From Ruminococcus flavefaciens (GTDB lineage Bacteria > Bacillota > Clostridia > Oscillospirales > Ruminococcaceae): DNA of 54,800 nt. The stretch covers positions 1-54,800 of the forward strand of contig NZ_FRCT01000020.1 of NCBI RefSeq assembly GCF_900143025.1. The letters run 5' to 3'. How positions within the stretch are numbered: the first letter of the stretch is position 1; each line of letters begins with the position of its first letter. Below, in pieces: positions 13,029-22,075 of this stretch. The position numbers and the translations under genes were made by a program. The notes beneath the pieces are model-generated. The model was given only the letters and a program-made list of their open reading frames with translations. It was not told the origin of the DNA and ran no database searches.

Positions 13029-15359
13029 TCAGTTGTTTGAGATGAGTTCGCCGTCTCCGTTTACATTGTAGTAAATGCCGTCGATCTCAAAAGGAGTTGT
13101 CTGTAAAGTATCCTGATGGTATACCTTATTGCCGATCATGTACCAGTCGTTGTCAATATGGCCGTCATTGCGGGCATATGCGCTCTTGTTGTAATACTGG
13201 TTGATCCACTGGTTCTTTATGATCCTGCCCTCTGAATCTGTGTAGAATAACTGACCGTCAAGCTCAAAATCTCTTGCTATTACAGCGCTATCCTGATAAT
13301 ATACCTTATCACCGATCATGTAGTAGTTTTCGTCCATGTGACCGTCGCTGCATAAATATACATTTCTGTTGTAATATTCATTTACCCACTGAGATTTTCT
13401 TGGCACAAAATGATTGTCGTAGCAATACTTAGCACAGTCTTTTTCTGCCCAGTTATAGTCAGATTCGAGCTCTACGATACCATTCTTGATATCATTCTTC
13501 AGGCAATCAAAGCCTTTACCCAACAGATCAGAAGCATATGCATTTACTACTAAAACAGTATCATTATCCTTTGTTGAGAATATCATATCATCATGGCTTA
13601 TATTGATCTTTTTGCCTCTTGAAGATTCATATGATTCGAATTCAGTATTGCAGGCAAGTCCATAATATTTCTGTGAAGGATTGCCTAAGAAGTTCTTATC
13701 CTTTATACTGTCAAGAAATGCCTGCTTGTTTGCATATTTTCTCGTACCGTTATCGTTAAGTTCATTCTCTCTGTCACCATCATCAGAAAGATCTACCTGA
13801 TACCACTTACCGTTCTTCTCCGTACCGATGAATACGAGGTTAAGTGCATGAGCATGACCGCCGATATTATAATTCTTTATGCCAAGCTTATCAAGAACAA
13901 GTGATGTTGTAAATGAGAATCCCGCACACTCTGTTGTACCTGTAAGGAATGAAGCATTTGGAGAATAAATATTTCTTCTGCTGTAATCTCCTACATTGTA
14001 AGGTGTGTTTACATAAAATGAATTGCTTTTAAACTGATGTGCTCTTATTCCATAATTATCTTTATTATATTTTTCTCCGCCATAGATATCAAAATCATTG
14101 TAGTAGGTGGTTGAATAAACGTGACGTCCTAATGCATTTACAGCTGCACGCTGCTGCTCTTCATTCAATACGTCAACGTTTTCGCACTTGATCTCATTTC
14201 TTATAGCGGCAGCAATATCGTTGATCTGTGCCTCTGTAGCATCTATGATAAACTTTGTTGAGTTGAATACAGAAACGAACTTATTAATAAATTCTTTCTC
14301 ATCAGCTGAAAGGTTTTCATAGCTGTTATTGTTTACCTTTTCTAAGTTTTCACAGTTCTCAAATGTATAATCTGCTATGAAATTCAATTTTGACTTATTA
14401 TATAAGAATTCCTTGATATTACCATCGCCATAGAACAGGTATGTTGTTATTGCAACAGCATTATCATTCAGCTTGAATACGCCGTTTTGTATAGCTTTAT
14501 TGCTATTTGTGATTCCGCAGGCAAACCAACGGTCGGAATTTTCCTTAAAGTAATTAACACCATCAATGTTCTCAACCTTAGATGAAAGACCTGAGTTATT
14601 GAAAGCATCTGCTGTAAATACTACATTATCGGGAAGAGAAATTTTGGTAAGTTTTTTACAGCCGTTGAATGCGTAACCGTCGATGCACATATAAGAGCTT
14701 GCAGCAGGCTTTCCGACTTTTTCGCTGTCAAAAGGATTGTTATACTTGTCTATCCACTGAGGAAGTTTGAAGCTCTCTATCTTTATATCAGTTAAGGATT
14801 TGCACTTGCTGAAAGCGTTTGGAGCAATCTCCATTACAGGCATTATCTTGCCGTCTACATATATCTCCGAAGGAACGATCAATGATTTTGCATCTGTCTT
14901 CTTGCAGTTTTTAATAATTGCATAGCACTCAGTGGTGTTATAGTCAAAATCATAATCACTCTGAAGTGTGTAAAGGAGCGAGCAGTAATCTGTTACACTT
15001 ATGATAGTATCTTTATTGATATCAAGCTGATCGGCAGTAAAACCATTGTATTCACCATTTACGCTTCTTGTAGGGATAGCATCACCTTTGAATCCGCGCT
15101 CTGCATATATGCTGTTGATAGCTGTCTCGATAGCCTGAAAATCATCAAAATCAAAATAATTGTTTCTGTTTGTATCAATTGAATTCATGCTGTTCTTGAC
15201 ATTGCTCAGAAAGCGGTTATAAGTCGTTATAAAGGCACTATCATTGAGCCTGTGCTGATAAGCAGCATTTGTCTCAGCAGCAGCATACATTACAGGCATT
15301 GCAGATGCAAGTAAAGTTGCAGCAGAAATAAACGAAATTAATTTCTTACTCTTTTTCAT
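13029..15359 (-). CDS. Exported EF-hand / LRR / transglutaminase-like protein with cell-wall-type repeats
   Basis: A 776-residue secreted protein. Order: signal peptide (1-28, MKKSKKLISF...YAAAE); dockerin-like EF-hands (IDTNRNNYFDFDDFQ and LDINKDTIISVTDY, about 60-140); BspA-type leucine-rich repeats (IAPNAFSKCKSLTDIKI, DGYAFNGCKKLTKISLPD, ADYTFENCENLEKV, about 165-345); a transglutaminase-like domain (about 420-600) with a likely Cys-His-Asp triad in TECAGFSFT, GGHAHALNLV and YQVDLSDDG; and two C-terminal repeats of about 50 residues (W[VI]N[EQ]YYN...DGH[MI]D...YMIG[DN]KVY). These repeats resemble glucan- or cell-wall-binding repeats. A weak AGAAGG site precedes ATG 15359. Adhesion or peptide/protein cross-linking at the surface is possible; the substrate is unknown. 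Confidence 0.82.
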   Translation of the reverse strand: MKKSKKLISFISAATLLASAMPVMYAAAETNAAYQHRLNDSAFITTYNRFLSNVKNSMNSIDTNRNNYFDFDDFQAIETAINSIYAERGFKGDAIPTRSVNGEYNGFTADQLDINKDTIISVTDYCSLLYTLQSDYDFDYNTTECYAIIKNCKKTDAKSLIVPSEIYVDGKIMPVMEIAPNAFSKCKSLTDIKIESFKLPQWIDKYNNPFDSEKVGKPAASSYMCIDGYAFNGCKKLTKISLPDNVVFTADAFNNSGLSSKVENIDGVNYFKENSDRWFACGITNSNKAIQNGVFKLNDNAVAITTYLFYGDGNIKEFLYNKSKLNFIADYTFENCENLEKVNNNSYENLSADEKEFINKFVSVFNSTKFIIDATEAQINDIAAAIRNEIKCENVDVLNEEQQRAAVNALGRHVYSTTYYNDFDIYGGEKYNKDNYGIRAHQFKSNSFYVNTPYNVGDYSRRNIYSPNASFLTGTTECAGFSFTTSLVLDKLGIKNYNIGGHAHALNLVFIGTEKNGKWYQVDLSDDGDRENELNDNGTRKYANKQAFLDSIKDKNFLGNPSQKYYGLACNTEFESYESSRGKKINISHDDMIFSTKDNDTVLVVNAYASDLLGKGFDCLKNDIKNGIVELESDYNWAEKDCAKYCYDNHFVPRKSQWVNEYYNRNVYLCSDGHMDENYYMIGDKVYYQDSAVIARDFELDGQLFYTDSEGRIIKNQWINQYYNKSAYARNDGHIDNDWYMIGNKVYHQDTLQTTPFEIDGIYYNVNGDGELISNN

Positions 15360-15872
15360 ATTTTATACCTTCTTCTTGTTTTTTTGGAAGCAGTTCCTTG
15401 TGAGCACTCCCAAAAAGACATCTCGAAGCTTATTTTTGAAAACGGACAAAATTTTTCAAAAATTTTTTTGCCGATCGGCGATTTCATCGAAATACAGGCT
15501 AAAATCCAAAGTCGCCCGGTACTATATTTTCTTATAAACAGTCAGTTTTCATTCCGAATCCGGAATAAAAAGCAATACTCGCCTAAAAATAAGCATTTCT
15601 CTTATCTGCTTTGAGATTATTGATTCTTTCTTCTCTTTTACAAGATACTGATATAATTTTACTATCCGCGCTGCGAATACAAGAGATTTATCTAAAAGAG
15701 GATCTTGCTTATCCATTAATCATATCACCGATTTCAATGAATAATACAGAAACGCCCCAAGAGCATTTATTCTTGATTTTTCATTATTCACTATTCATTA
15801 TAAATTGAGCCCCGACGCTGATGCGTCGGGGCGTTTCTGTAAATATAGAGTGATATAAATCACTTAATGCGC
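15360..15872. other. Intergenic region with a MITE-like inverted-repeat element
   Basis: About 510 bases between the transglutaminase-like gene and tRNA-Gln. It holds AT-rich sequence with no clear promoter for the leftward gene and the inverted-repeat element at 15746-15840. Frames of 60-76 codons here lack ribosome sites and recognisable content. Confidence 0.45.
15746..15840. repeat. Short element with 13-bp perfect terminal inverted repeats
   Basis: ACAGAAACGCCCC (15746-15758) and GGGGCGTTTCTGT (15828-15840) are exact reverse complements. Nested at the right end is a second perfect stem (GCCCCGACGC with GCGTCGGGGC, 15809-15832); between them is an AT-rich core with ATTCATTATTCACTATTCAT. 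It looks like a small non-autonomous element or alternative hairpins. Confidence 0.55.
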
Positions 15873-15909
15873 GAAATAAAAATCGCGTTCCACAAGAAGT
15901 GAAACGCGA
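15873..15909 (-). terminator. Terminator of tRNA-Gln
   Basis: On the minus strand TCGCGTT pairs with AACGCGA, followed by TTTTTATTT. It lies 24 bases after the encoded CCA. Confidence 0.75.
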
Positions 15910-15932
15910 ACTTGGATGCGCAACCCCTGCGC

Positions 15933-16008
15933 TGGTTGGGGTGGAAGGATTTGAACCCTCGAAATAACGGAGTCAGAGTCCGCTGCCTTACCACTTGGCG
16001 ACACCCCA
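15933..16008 (-). tRNA. tRNA-Gln (CTG anticodon)
   Basis: Read on the minus strand: acceptor TGGGGTG pairs with CACCCCA, anticodon stem GCGGA/TCCGT around loop CTCTGAC, giving anticodon CTG, which reads CAG. The T-arm GGGTTCAAATCC is canonical. Discriminator A and CCA (15935-15933) are encoded. It stands alone with its own promoter and terminator. Confidence 0.95.
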
Positions 16009-16037
16009 ATAAGTGTACTGATTTATTCAGCTTTATT

Positions 16038-16066
16038 ATTATACCACCCATTCAAGCATTTGTCAA
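16038..16066 (-). promoter_or_regulatory. Promoter of tRNA-Gln
   Basis: On the minus strand TTGACA (16066-16061), 17 bp, TATAAT (16043-16038): a perfect consensus, as expected for a stable RNA. Confidence 0.85.
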
Positions 16067-16115
16067 TAGGGAATTATATATTTTTATATTTTAACTTTAT
16101 TTTATTAAAAGCATC

Positions 16116-16149
16116 AGCTCCCGAGCTTAAATGACCGAACTCGGGAGCT
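16116..16149 (-). terminator. Terminator of VWA lipoprotein gene
   Basis: AGCTCCCGAG pairs perfectly with CTCGGGAGCT around a 14-base loop about 60 bases after the stop codon. The trailing sequence on the minus strand is T-rich. Confidence 0.7.
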
Positions 16150-16209
16150 GTGCTTCGCATATAAATACATTCTTCTTTCTTTTGAACTACTCTCTATATA
16201 GACTCAGTT

Positions 16210-17844
16210 TCAGCGGTAAATCCTGTCCGCAATAAATACAAGTTTCGAAAGTTCCTCCGCTTTCTCATTTTCCTCCAACTCTCCGATCATCTTTATGATG
16301 TCTCCGAAACTTGAATCTCCTTTAAACTTTGAATTTTTAAGGAGCATTGCAAATTCTGCTGCCGCTGAAGCGAGCTTTATAGACTCGGAAGGTTTTTCGT
16401 TATATTTCTCCATTCCGAAAAGCTGGCTTTCGTAAACGTCCTTTTCTGTATCAACAGGCTTATAAGTAACCGAAAGCTTGCAGAGTTCTTTTCTGCCGTT
16501 ATCCTCAGCAGGCTGCTCTGTATGCTCCGAACTGAATTCAAGAGGAACTCCTCTGTAGGTATCACCTGTTTCTGCAAGCTCTACCTCGTAAAGTGCAGTT
16601 ACGCTGTGCCCTGCGCCCACCTCGCCTGCGTCCTTTGTAGTATCGTAGAAGTCCTCAGCGTTCATAAGTCTGTTATCGTAGCCGATGAGCCTGTAGCTCT
16701 TAACTCTTGAAGGATTGAACTCTACCTGTATCTTTACATCTTTGGCGATAGTATATAATGTGCCTGCCATTTCCTGAACAAGTACTCTGTATGCCTCATC
16801 TACAGAGTCGATGTAGCTGTAGTTGCCGTTTCCGTTATCTGCAACTGCCTCAAGTCTGTCGTCCTTGTAATTTCCCGTACCAAATCCCAATACCGAAAGA
16901 TATATGCCATTATCTCTTTTTGATTTTATAAGCTTTACAAGCTCGTCCTCAGAGCTTGCGCCTATGTTCAGATCACCGTCTGTAGCGAGGATAACGCGGT
17001 TATTGCCACCCTCGATGAAATATTTCTCAGCAAGCTCGTAAGCCTTGTTGATGCCGCCCTCACCGTTTGTTCCGCCCGATGCAGTGATACCGTAAAGTGC
17101 TTCAAGGATATCGTCCTTGTTTTTGCCGCTTGCGCCCTTCAAGCGTACAGAAGCATCACCTGCATATGTAACGATAGAGATGCGGTCATTTTCTCCAAGC
17201 TGTTCAGCAAGTATAGAAAATGCATTCTGAACCAGCGGGAGCTTGTTATATGAACTCATCGAACCTGACGAGTCAATGAGGAAAACAAGATTTGAAGGTG
17301 GAGCCTCCTTCTGCTCAAGACGCTTGCCCTGTATGCCTATCATCATTATCTTGTTGGCAGAATTCCACGGGCAGTCCGCTAACTCAACATAGTCTCCGAA
17401 AATTCTTCCCTCCTCGGGGTCGGGATAATCATAATCGAAGTAATTTATGAATTCCTCTGCGCGTACAGCGTCCTCGGGAACTATATTGCCGTCCTCCAGC
17501 ATACGTCTTACATTTGAATATGAAGCAGTATCCACATCTACCGAGAATGTTGAGAGAGGCTCGGCTTTAGGATCCTTGAAGCCTGCTTCGATAAAGCCCT
17601 TGTAATCCTCATCGGGCGAAACGTTCTCCGCAGGCTTCCATGTTTCACATTCTGCTGCGTCATTTGTTTCCTCACAATAATTTCCCGAATCAGGAGTTAC
17701 TATGACATTATTATTGTTGTGACCGCTGTTTGGAACATAATCCGCACGCATTTCTCCTTTTTCATCTCCGCAGCTGCACATTGCTGTCATCATCACTGCA
17801 CAGGCAGCAGCTAATGCTGTAGTTCTTAATAGCTTGGTACTCAT
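16210..17844 (-). CDS. VWA-domain lipoprotein (YfbK-like)
   Basis: A 544-residue predicted lipoprotein. The signal peptide ends with lipobox TAMC followed by SCGD. Residues 90-160 resemble the N-terminal domain of YfbK-like proteins (FSVDVDTASYSNVRRML, VRAEEFINYFDYDYP). A von Willebrand factor A domain follows (about 180-360), with the metal-binding motif DSSGSMSS and ATDGDLNIG. The C-terminal part (about 375-544, ending KAEELSKLVFIADRIYR) fits DUF3520 of that family. AAAGGAGG stands eight to nine bases before ATG 17844. It has its own promoter and terminator, so it is monocistronic. VWA proteins bind other proteins or matrix through a divalent metal; the partner is unknown. Confidence 0.88.
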   Translation of the reverse strand: MSTKLLRTTALAAACAVMMTAMCSCGDEKGEMRADYVPNSGHNNNNVIVTPDSGNYCEETNDAAECETWKPAENVSPDEDYKGFIEAGFKDPKAEPLSTFSVDVDTASYSNVRRMLEDGNIVPEDAVRAEEFINYFDYDYPDPEEGRIFGDYVELADCPWNSANKIMMIGIQGKRLEQKEAPPSNLVFLIDSSGSMSSYNKLPLVQNAFSILAEQLGENDRISIVTYAGDASVRLKGASGKNKDDILEALYGITASGGTNGEGGINKAYELAEKYFIEGGNNRVILATDGDLNIGASSEDELVKLIKSKRDNGIYLSVLGFGTGNYKDDRLEAVADNGNGNYSYIDSVDEAYRVLVQEMAGTLYTIAKDVKIQVEFNPSRVKSYRLIGYDNRLMNAEDFYDTTKDAGEVGAGHSVTALYEVELAETGDTYRGVPLEFSSEHTEQPAEDNGRKELCKLSVTYKPVDTEKDVYESQLFGMEKYNEKPSESIKLASAAAEFAMLLKNSKFKGDSSFGDIIKMIGELEENEKAEELSKLVFIADRIYR

Positions 17845-17921
17845 ATAAGTTCCTCCTTTAATGTCCTTTCGGACAAATTTTATTTCGTAATACGGTTCTG
17901 CCGTATCTTTTCTATGCTTTA

Positions 17922-17950
17922 ATTATAGCCCAATAATACGTCATTTACAA
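17922..17950 (-). promoter_or_regulatory. Promoter of VWA lipoprotein gene
   Basis: On the minus strand TTGTAA (17950-17945), 17 bp, TATAAT (17927-17922). Confidence 0.65.
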
Positions 17951-18120
17951 CAACAGAAAAATGCCATTTTAAAAACGATTTGAAGTATATTCCCTTAATA
18001 TAAAGTTTCATTTCCTTACAATTTATTGAAAATATTACAGCTTTCTTGCATTTGTACAGAGCCTGTACCGCCTTTTTCACACTGTACTATAAGAAAAGCA
18101 AAAATCTTTCTCCGCGAATG
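17951..18120. other. Intergenic region between divergent promoters
   Basis: AT-rich sequence between the VWA promoter (leftward) and the pcrA promoter (rightward). I see no gene or strong hairpin. Confidence 0.5.
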
Positions 18121-18149
18121 TTGCTTTATGGTAAATAATGTGATATAAT
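18121..18149 (+). promoter_or_regulatory. Promoter of the pcrA operon
   Basis: TTGCTT (18121-18126), 17 bp, TATAAT (18144-18149), about 105 bases before the chosen start. Confidence 0.75.
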
Positions 18150-18255
18150 AAAGGTATCATTTTTTGAGATCATGGGACTTGAACCCTATTATTTTAATAG
18201 TATAGAGGGATATGCTATTAAAACAGATAAATCAGCGTATAATGGAGATCTTTTT

Positions 18256-20616
18256 ATGGACATTAATTCTTACAATTCAGCAAAACAAAATGCACTGAAA
18301 AAGTACTTCAGTCGTATGAACGATATGCAGCAGGAGGCGGTATTCACCGTCAACGGTCCTGTCCTCGTGCTTGCAGGCGCAGGAAGCGGCAAGACAACTG
18401 TTATCGTTAATCGTATTGCTAATATGATAAATTTCGGAAACGCATACTTTGATACCAAACGCCAGGGCGGCGACAGTGATATTGCTTTCCTGAAGGACTA
18501 TGCAGAGGGAAAGACTGATGATTTCGACACTCTCAGGGATATCGTTGCAGTTGACCCCATACGCCCCTGGAATATCCTTGCCATAACCTTTACAAATAAG
18601 GCAGCAGGCGAGCTGAAGGAAAGACTTTCCGCAATGCTGGGTGAGGACGCTCTCAATATCAATGCGTCTACCTTCCATTCTGCCTGCGTAAGGATACTCA
18701 GAAGCGAGATAGAAGCCCTCGGCTACAGCAGAGACTTCACTATATATGACTCTGACGACAGCCAGAGAATGATAAAGAACGTTATGGCTGAGCTTGATGT
18801 TTCCGAGAAGCAGCTTGCTCCTAAGGCTGTCCTCAGCGAGATAAGCTTTGCAAAGGACAAGATGATATCTCCTGCGGATATGCTCAGCGATGCAGGTCAG
18901 GACTACCGCAAGAAGATGATAGCCAAGCTCTACGCTATATATCAGGAGCGCATGAGAAGCGCAAACGCTCTCGACTTTGACGATATACTCGTGCGCACAG
19001 TCGAGCTTTTCGAGCAGTTCCCTGAAGTGCTTGAAAAGTACAGGAACCGCTATAAGTACATAATGGTGGACGAGTATCAGGACACCAACCATGTACAGTT
19101 CAGACTTGTTTCTCTCCTTTCGGACGAACACAAAAACCTCTGCGTCGTAGGTGATGACGACCAGAGCATATACAAGTTCCGCGGAGCCAATATCGAGAAT
19201 ATCCTCGGATTTGAGGAGCAGTTCACAGGCGCAAAGGTAATACGCCTTGAGCAGAATTACCGCTCTACACAGACCATACTCGATGCGGCTAACTCAGTTA
19301 TCAGCAACAACACCAGCCGTAAGCCCAAGACTCTCTGGACATCTGGCGAAAAGGGCGACAAGGTATACTGGTACAAGGCTGTTGACGAAACAGACGAGGC
19401 AAAATTCGTTGCGGATACAATACTTGAAAGATACAAGGAAACAGGAAGATATTCCGACAATGCTGTACTCTACCGCATGAATGCTCAGTCGAACTCTATC
19501 GAGCGTATGCTTGTAAAGTGCGGTATCCCCTACCGCGTTTACGGCGGTATGCGATTCTACGACCGCAAGGAAATAAAGGACGTTACTTCTTACCTCAGCT
19601 TTATCAACAACCATAATGATATGCTCCGTTTCAGACGTATCATAAACGAGCCAAAGCGCGGTATCGGCGACTCTACCCTTGCTATCATCGAGGATATCAG
19701 CCGTGACCTTAAAATATCTCCGTTCGAGGTAATGAAGAACTGCGAGGAGTACGCTCCCCTTTCAAAGAAGACAACAGCTCTGAAAAGCGCATATACACTT
19801 TTTGAATTCCTTACCGAGAAGTCCGAGGAGCTCCCGCTTGATGAATTCCTTGACCTTCTCCTTGACAAGACAGGCTATCTTGACAGCCTGAAGGCTCTTG
19901 AAAATGCAGATGTAAAAATAGAGAACGTACAGGAACTCCGCACATCTATGGTGCAGTACATGGAACAGGCAGAGGAGCCTTCTCTCGGCGGCTTCCTCGA
20001 GGAAGTAGCCCTCTATACAGAAGCTGACCGCGACGACGGCAGCGATGACAAGGTAACTCTTATGACCGTTCATTCCGCAAAGGGTCTTGAATACGAAAAC
20101 GTATTCGTGGTAGGTCTTGACGACGGAATCTTCCCAAGCGCACGCTCCTTTGACAGCGAGGACGACATGGAGGAGGAAAGACGTCTTGCTTACGTGGCTA
20201 TAACCCGTGCAAAGAAGCGTCTTTACCTTGCAAACGCAAGACAGCGTATGCTCTTCGGTCAGACTCAGCACAACATCACTTCACGCTTTATGAAGGAGAT
20301 AGGCAGCGAGCTTGTAGAAAAGCACGACAATGCAGCCGCAATGAAGCAGCAGCTCACAAATGAAGATAATGCCGTTACCGAGGTACGTTCGGCTACTCTC
20401 CAGCAGCAGCTCGCAAGGAACAAAAAGAGCGCAGGCTCAGCTCCAAAGGAAGCTGTTACATATACCGCAGGCGAAAAGGTATCCCACAGCATATTCGGCG
20501 AAGGCGTTATAGTCTCCGTAAAGCCTATGGCTAACGATTCCATGCTGGAGATAGCCTTCGACAAGGTAGGCACAAAGAAATTAATGGCTAACTACGCAAA
20601 GCTTAAAAAGCTTTGA
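18256..20616 (+). CDS. pcrA: ATP-dependent DNA helicase PcrA/UvrD
   Basis: Superfamily 1A 3'-5' DNA helicase for repair and replication-fork clearing. The start is ATG 18256, eight bases after TGGAG; an in-frame ATG at 18172 has no ribosome site. All core motifs are visible: Q-motif region NDMQQEAVF, Walker A AGAGSGKT (residues 40-47), TFTNKAAGELKERL, Walker B YIMVDEYQDTN, GDDDQSIYKFRGA, LEQNYRSTQ, MTVHSAKGLEYENVFV and VAITRAKKRLYLA. The C-terminal GEKVSHSIFGEGVI...AYAKLKKL-type domain is the tudor-like fold of PcrA. At 786 residues it is longer than the usual 720-740, mainly from an insert of about 40 residues between Walker A and motif Ia (about 58-100). pyk follows 29 bases later. Confidence 0.96.
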   Translation: MDINSYNSAKQNALKKYFSRMNDMQQEAVFTVNGPVLVLAGAGSGKTTVIVNRIANMINFGNAYFDTKRQGGDSDIAFLKDYAEGKTDDFDTLRDIVAVDPIRPWNILAITFTNKAAGELKERLSAMLGEDALNINASTFHSACVRILRSEIEALGYSRDFTIYDSDDSQRMIKNVMAELDVSEKQLAPKAVLSEISFAKDKMISPADMLSDAGQDYRKKMIAKLYAIYQERMRSANALDFDDILVRTVELFEQFPEVLEKYRNRYKYIMVDEYQDTNHVQFRLVSLLSDEHKNLCVVGDDDQSIYKFRGANIENILGFEEQFTGAKVIRLEQNYRSTQTILDAANSVISNNTSRKPKTLWTSGEKGDKVYWYKAVDETDEAKFVADTILERYKETGRYSDNAVLYRMNAQSNSIERMLVKCGIPYRVYGGMRFYDRKEIKDVTSYLSFINNHNDMLRFRRIINEPKRGIGDSTLAIIEDISRDLKISPFEVMKNCEEYAPLSKKTTALKSAYTLFEFLTEKSEELPLDEFLDLLLDKTGYLDSLKALENADVKIENVQELRTSMVQYMEQAEEPSLGGFLEEVALYTEADRDDGSDDKVTLMTVHSAKGLEYENVFVVGLDDGIFPSARSFDSEDDMEEERRLAYVAITRAKKRLYLANARQRMLFGQTQHNITSRFMKEIGSELVEKHDNAAAMKQQLTNEDNAVTEVRSATLQQQLARNKKSAGSAPKEAVTYTAGEKVSHSIFGEGVIVSVKPMANDSMLEIAFDKVGTKKLMANYAKLKKL

Positions 20617-20645
20617 TAAATCTCTTTTATATAAGGTGATCTAAT

Positions 20646-22073
20646 ATGAGAAAGACAAAGATAGTATGTACTATAGGTCCTGCAACCGACGACGAGAATA
20701 TCATGCGCGAGCTTATGCTTGCAGGCATGAACGTTGCACGTTTCAACTTCTCTCACGGCGACTATGAGACACACGAAAAGCGTTTCCGCGTTATCGAAAG
20801 ACTTCGCAAGGAGCTCGACCTGCCTATCGCTACTCTGCTGGACACAAAAGGTCCTGAGATACGTCTTGGCAAATTCGTTGACGACAAGCCTGTTGAGATA
20901 CACGACGGCGATACCTACACCCTCACCACCGAGGACGTTCTCTGCACTGATAAAATAGGCAGCATAAGCTTCAAGAAGCTCCCCCGTGATGTGAGCATGG
21001 GTACAAGGATACTCATAAACGACGGTGTTATCGAGCTTCTCGCCGAAAAGGTCACCACTACAGAAATAGTATGCCGCGTTGTTCATGGCGGTACTCTTTC
21101 CAATAACAAGGGCATAAATGTCCCAGGAGTAAAGCTTTCCATGCCTTACCTCAGCGAAAGAGATATGGACGACCTTGAATTCGGCTCGAAAATGGGCTTC
21201 GACTTCATTGCCGCAAGCTTCGTGCGCACTGCCGCAGATATCAACTACCTCAGAAAATTCACACAGAGCCTCGGCTGGTTCGATGTAAGGATAATCGCCA
21301 AGATCGAAAATACAGACGGTGTTGAGAATATCGACGAGATACTTGAAGCCGCTGACGGCATCATGGTAGCCCGCGGAGATATGGGCGTAGAGATACCCTT
21401 CGAGCAGATACCTGCTATACAGAAATCCCTTATCAAAAAGGGCTACAACGCAGGCAAGCAGGTCATCACAGCTACACAGATGCTGGAGTCCATGATAACA
21501 AATCCCCGTCCTACCCGAGCTGAGATAACCGACGTTGCAAACGCTCTCTACGACGGTACAAGTGCTATCATGCTCTCGGGCGAGACTGCCGCAGGCGCTT
21601 ACCCTGTTGAAGCCGTAAAGACTATGGCTCTCATTGCCGAGACCACCGAGAACAATATCAACTATAAAGCTCGTTTCTCTTCACGCCGTGCCGACCAGAA
21701 CGGTACCGTGGCTGAGGCTATCGCTCATGCTACCGTTACAACTGCACACGACCTGAACGCAAGAGCTATAATCACTGTATCTCTCGGCGGACAGACTGCA
21801 CGACTTATATCAAAGTATCGTCCGAGCTGTCCTATAATAAGCTGTACCATGAGTGAAGTGGTATGCCGACAGATGAATATGAGCTGGGGCGTTATCCCCT
21901 TCATTATAGACGAAAAGACCAATACCGACGACCTCTTTGCCGCAGCTGTTGAAGCTGCCGAGTCCCACAGACTTGTTGAGGACGGCGACCTTGTGGCTAT
22001 CACCGCAGGCGTACCTCTCGGCGTATCGGGTACTACCAACCTTATGAAGGTTGAGAAGATCGGCGGTAAATAA
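20646..22073 (+). CDS. pyk: Pyruvate kinase
   Basis: Converts phosphoenolpyruvate and ADP to pyruvate and ATP, the last step of glycolysis. The 475-residue protein has the expected motifs: TKIVCTIGPATDDE at the start, NVARFNFSHGDYETH, TKGPEIRLG, the active-site run IAKIENTDGVENIDEI, GIMVARGDMGVEIP, and ATQMLESMITNPRPTRAE. The C-terminal allosteric domain is present (AIITVSLGGQTARLISKYRP), but the extra PEP-utiliser-like domain of Bacillus enzymes is not. It starts 29 bases after pcrA and ends two bases before the first membrane paralog, so transcription is probably shared. Confidence 0.97.
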   Translation: MRKTKIVCTIGPATDDENIMRELMLAGMNVARFNFSHGDYETHEKRFRVIERLRKELDLPIATLLDTKGPEIRLGKFVDDKPVEIHDGDTYTLTTEDVLCTDKIGSISFKKLPRDVSMGTRILINDGVIELLAEKVTTTEIVCRVVHGGTLSNNKGINVPGVKLSMPYLSERDMDDLEFGSKMGFDFIAASFVRTAADINYLRKFTQSLGWFDVRIIAKIENTDGVENIDEILEAADGIMVARGDMGVEIPFEQIPAIQKSLIKKGYNAGKQVITATQMLESMITNPRPTRAEITDVANALYDGTSAIMLSGETAAGAYPVEAVKTMALIAETTENNINYKARFSSRRADQNGTVAEAIAHATVTTAHDLNARAIITVSLGGQTARLISKYRPSCPIISCTMSEVVCRQMNMSWGVIPFIIDEKTNTDDLFAAAVEAAESHRLVEDGDLVAITAGVPLGVSGTTNLMKVEKIGGK

Positions 22074-22075
22074 TA

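Noticed and set aside
15611..15808. 65-codon frame ending in FHYSLFIIN
   Set aside because: Runs through the inverted-repeat element and AT-rich intergenic DNA without a ribosome site.
18277..19131. 284-codon leftward frame inside pcrA
   Set aside because: Shadow of the helicase gene on the opposite strand; no supporting signal.
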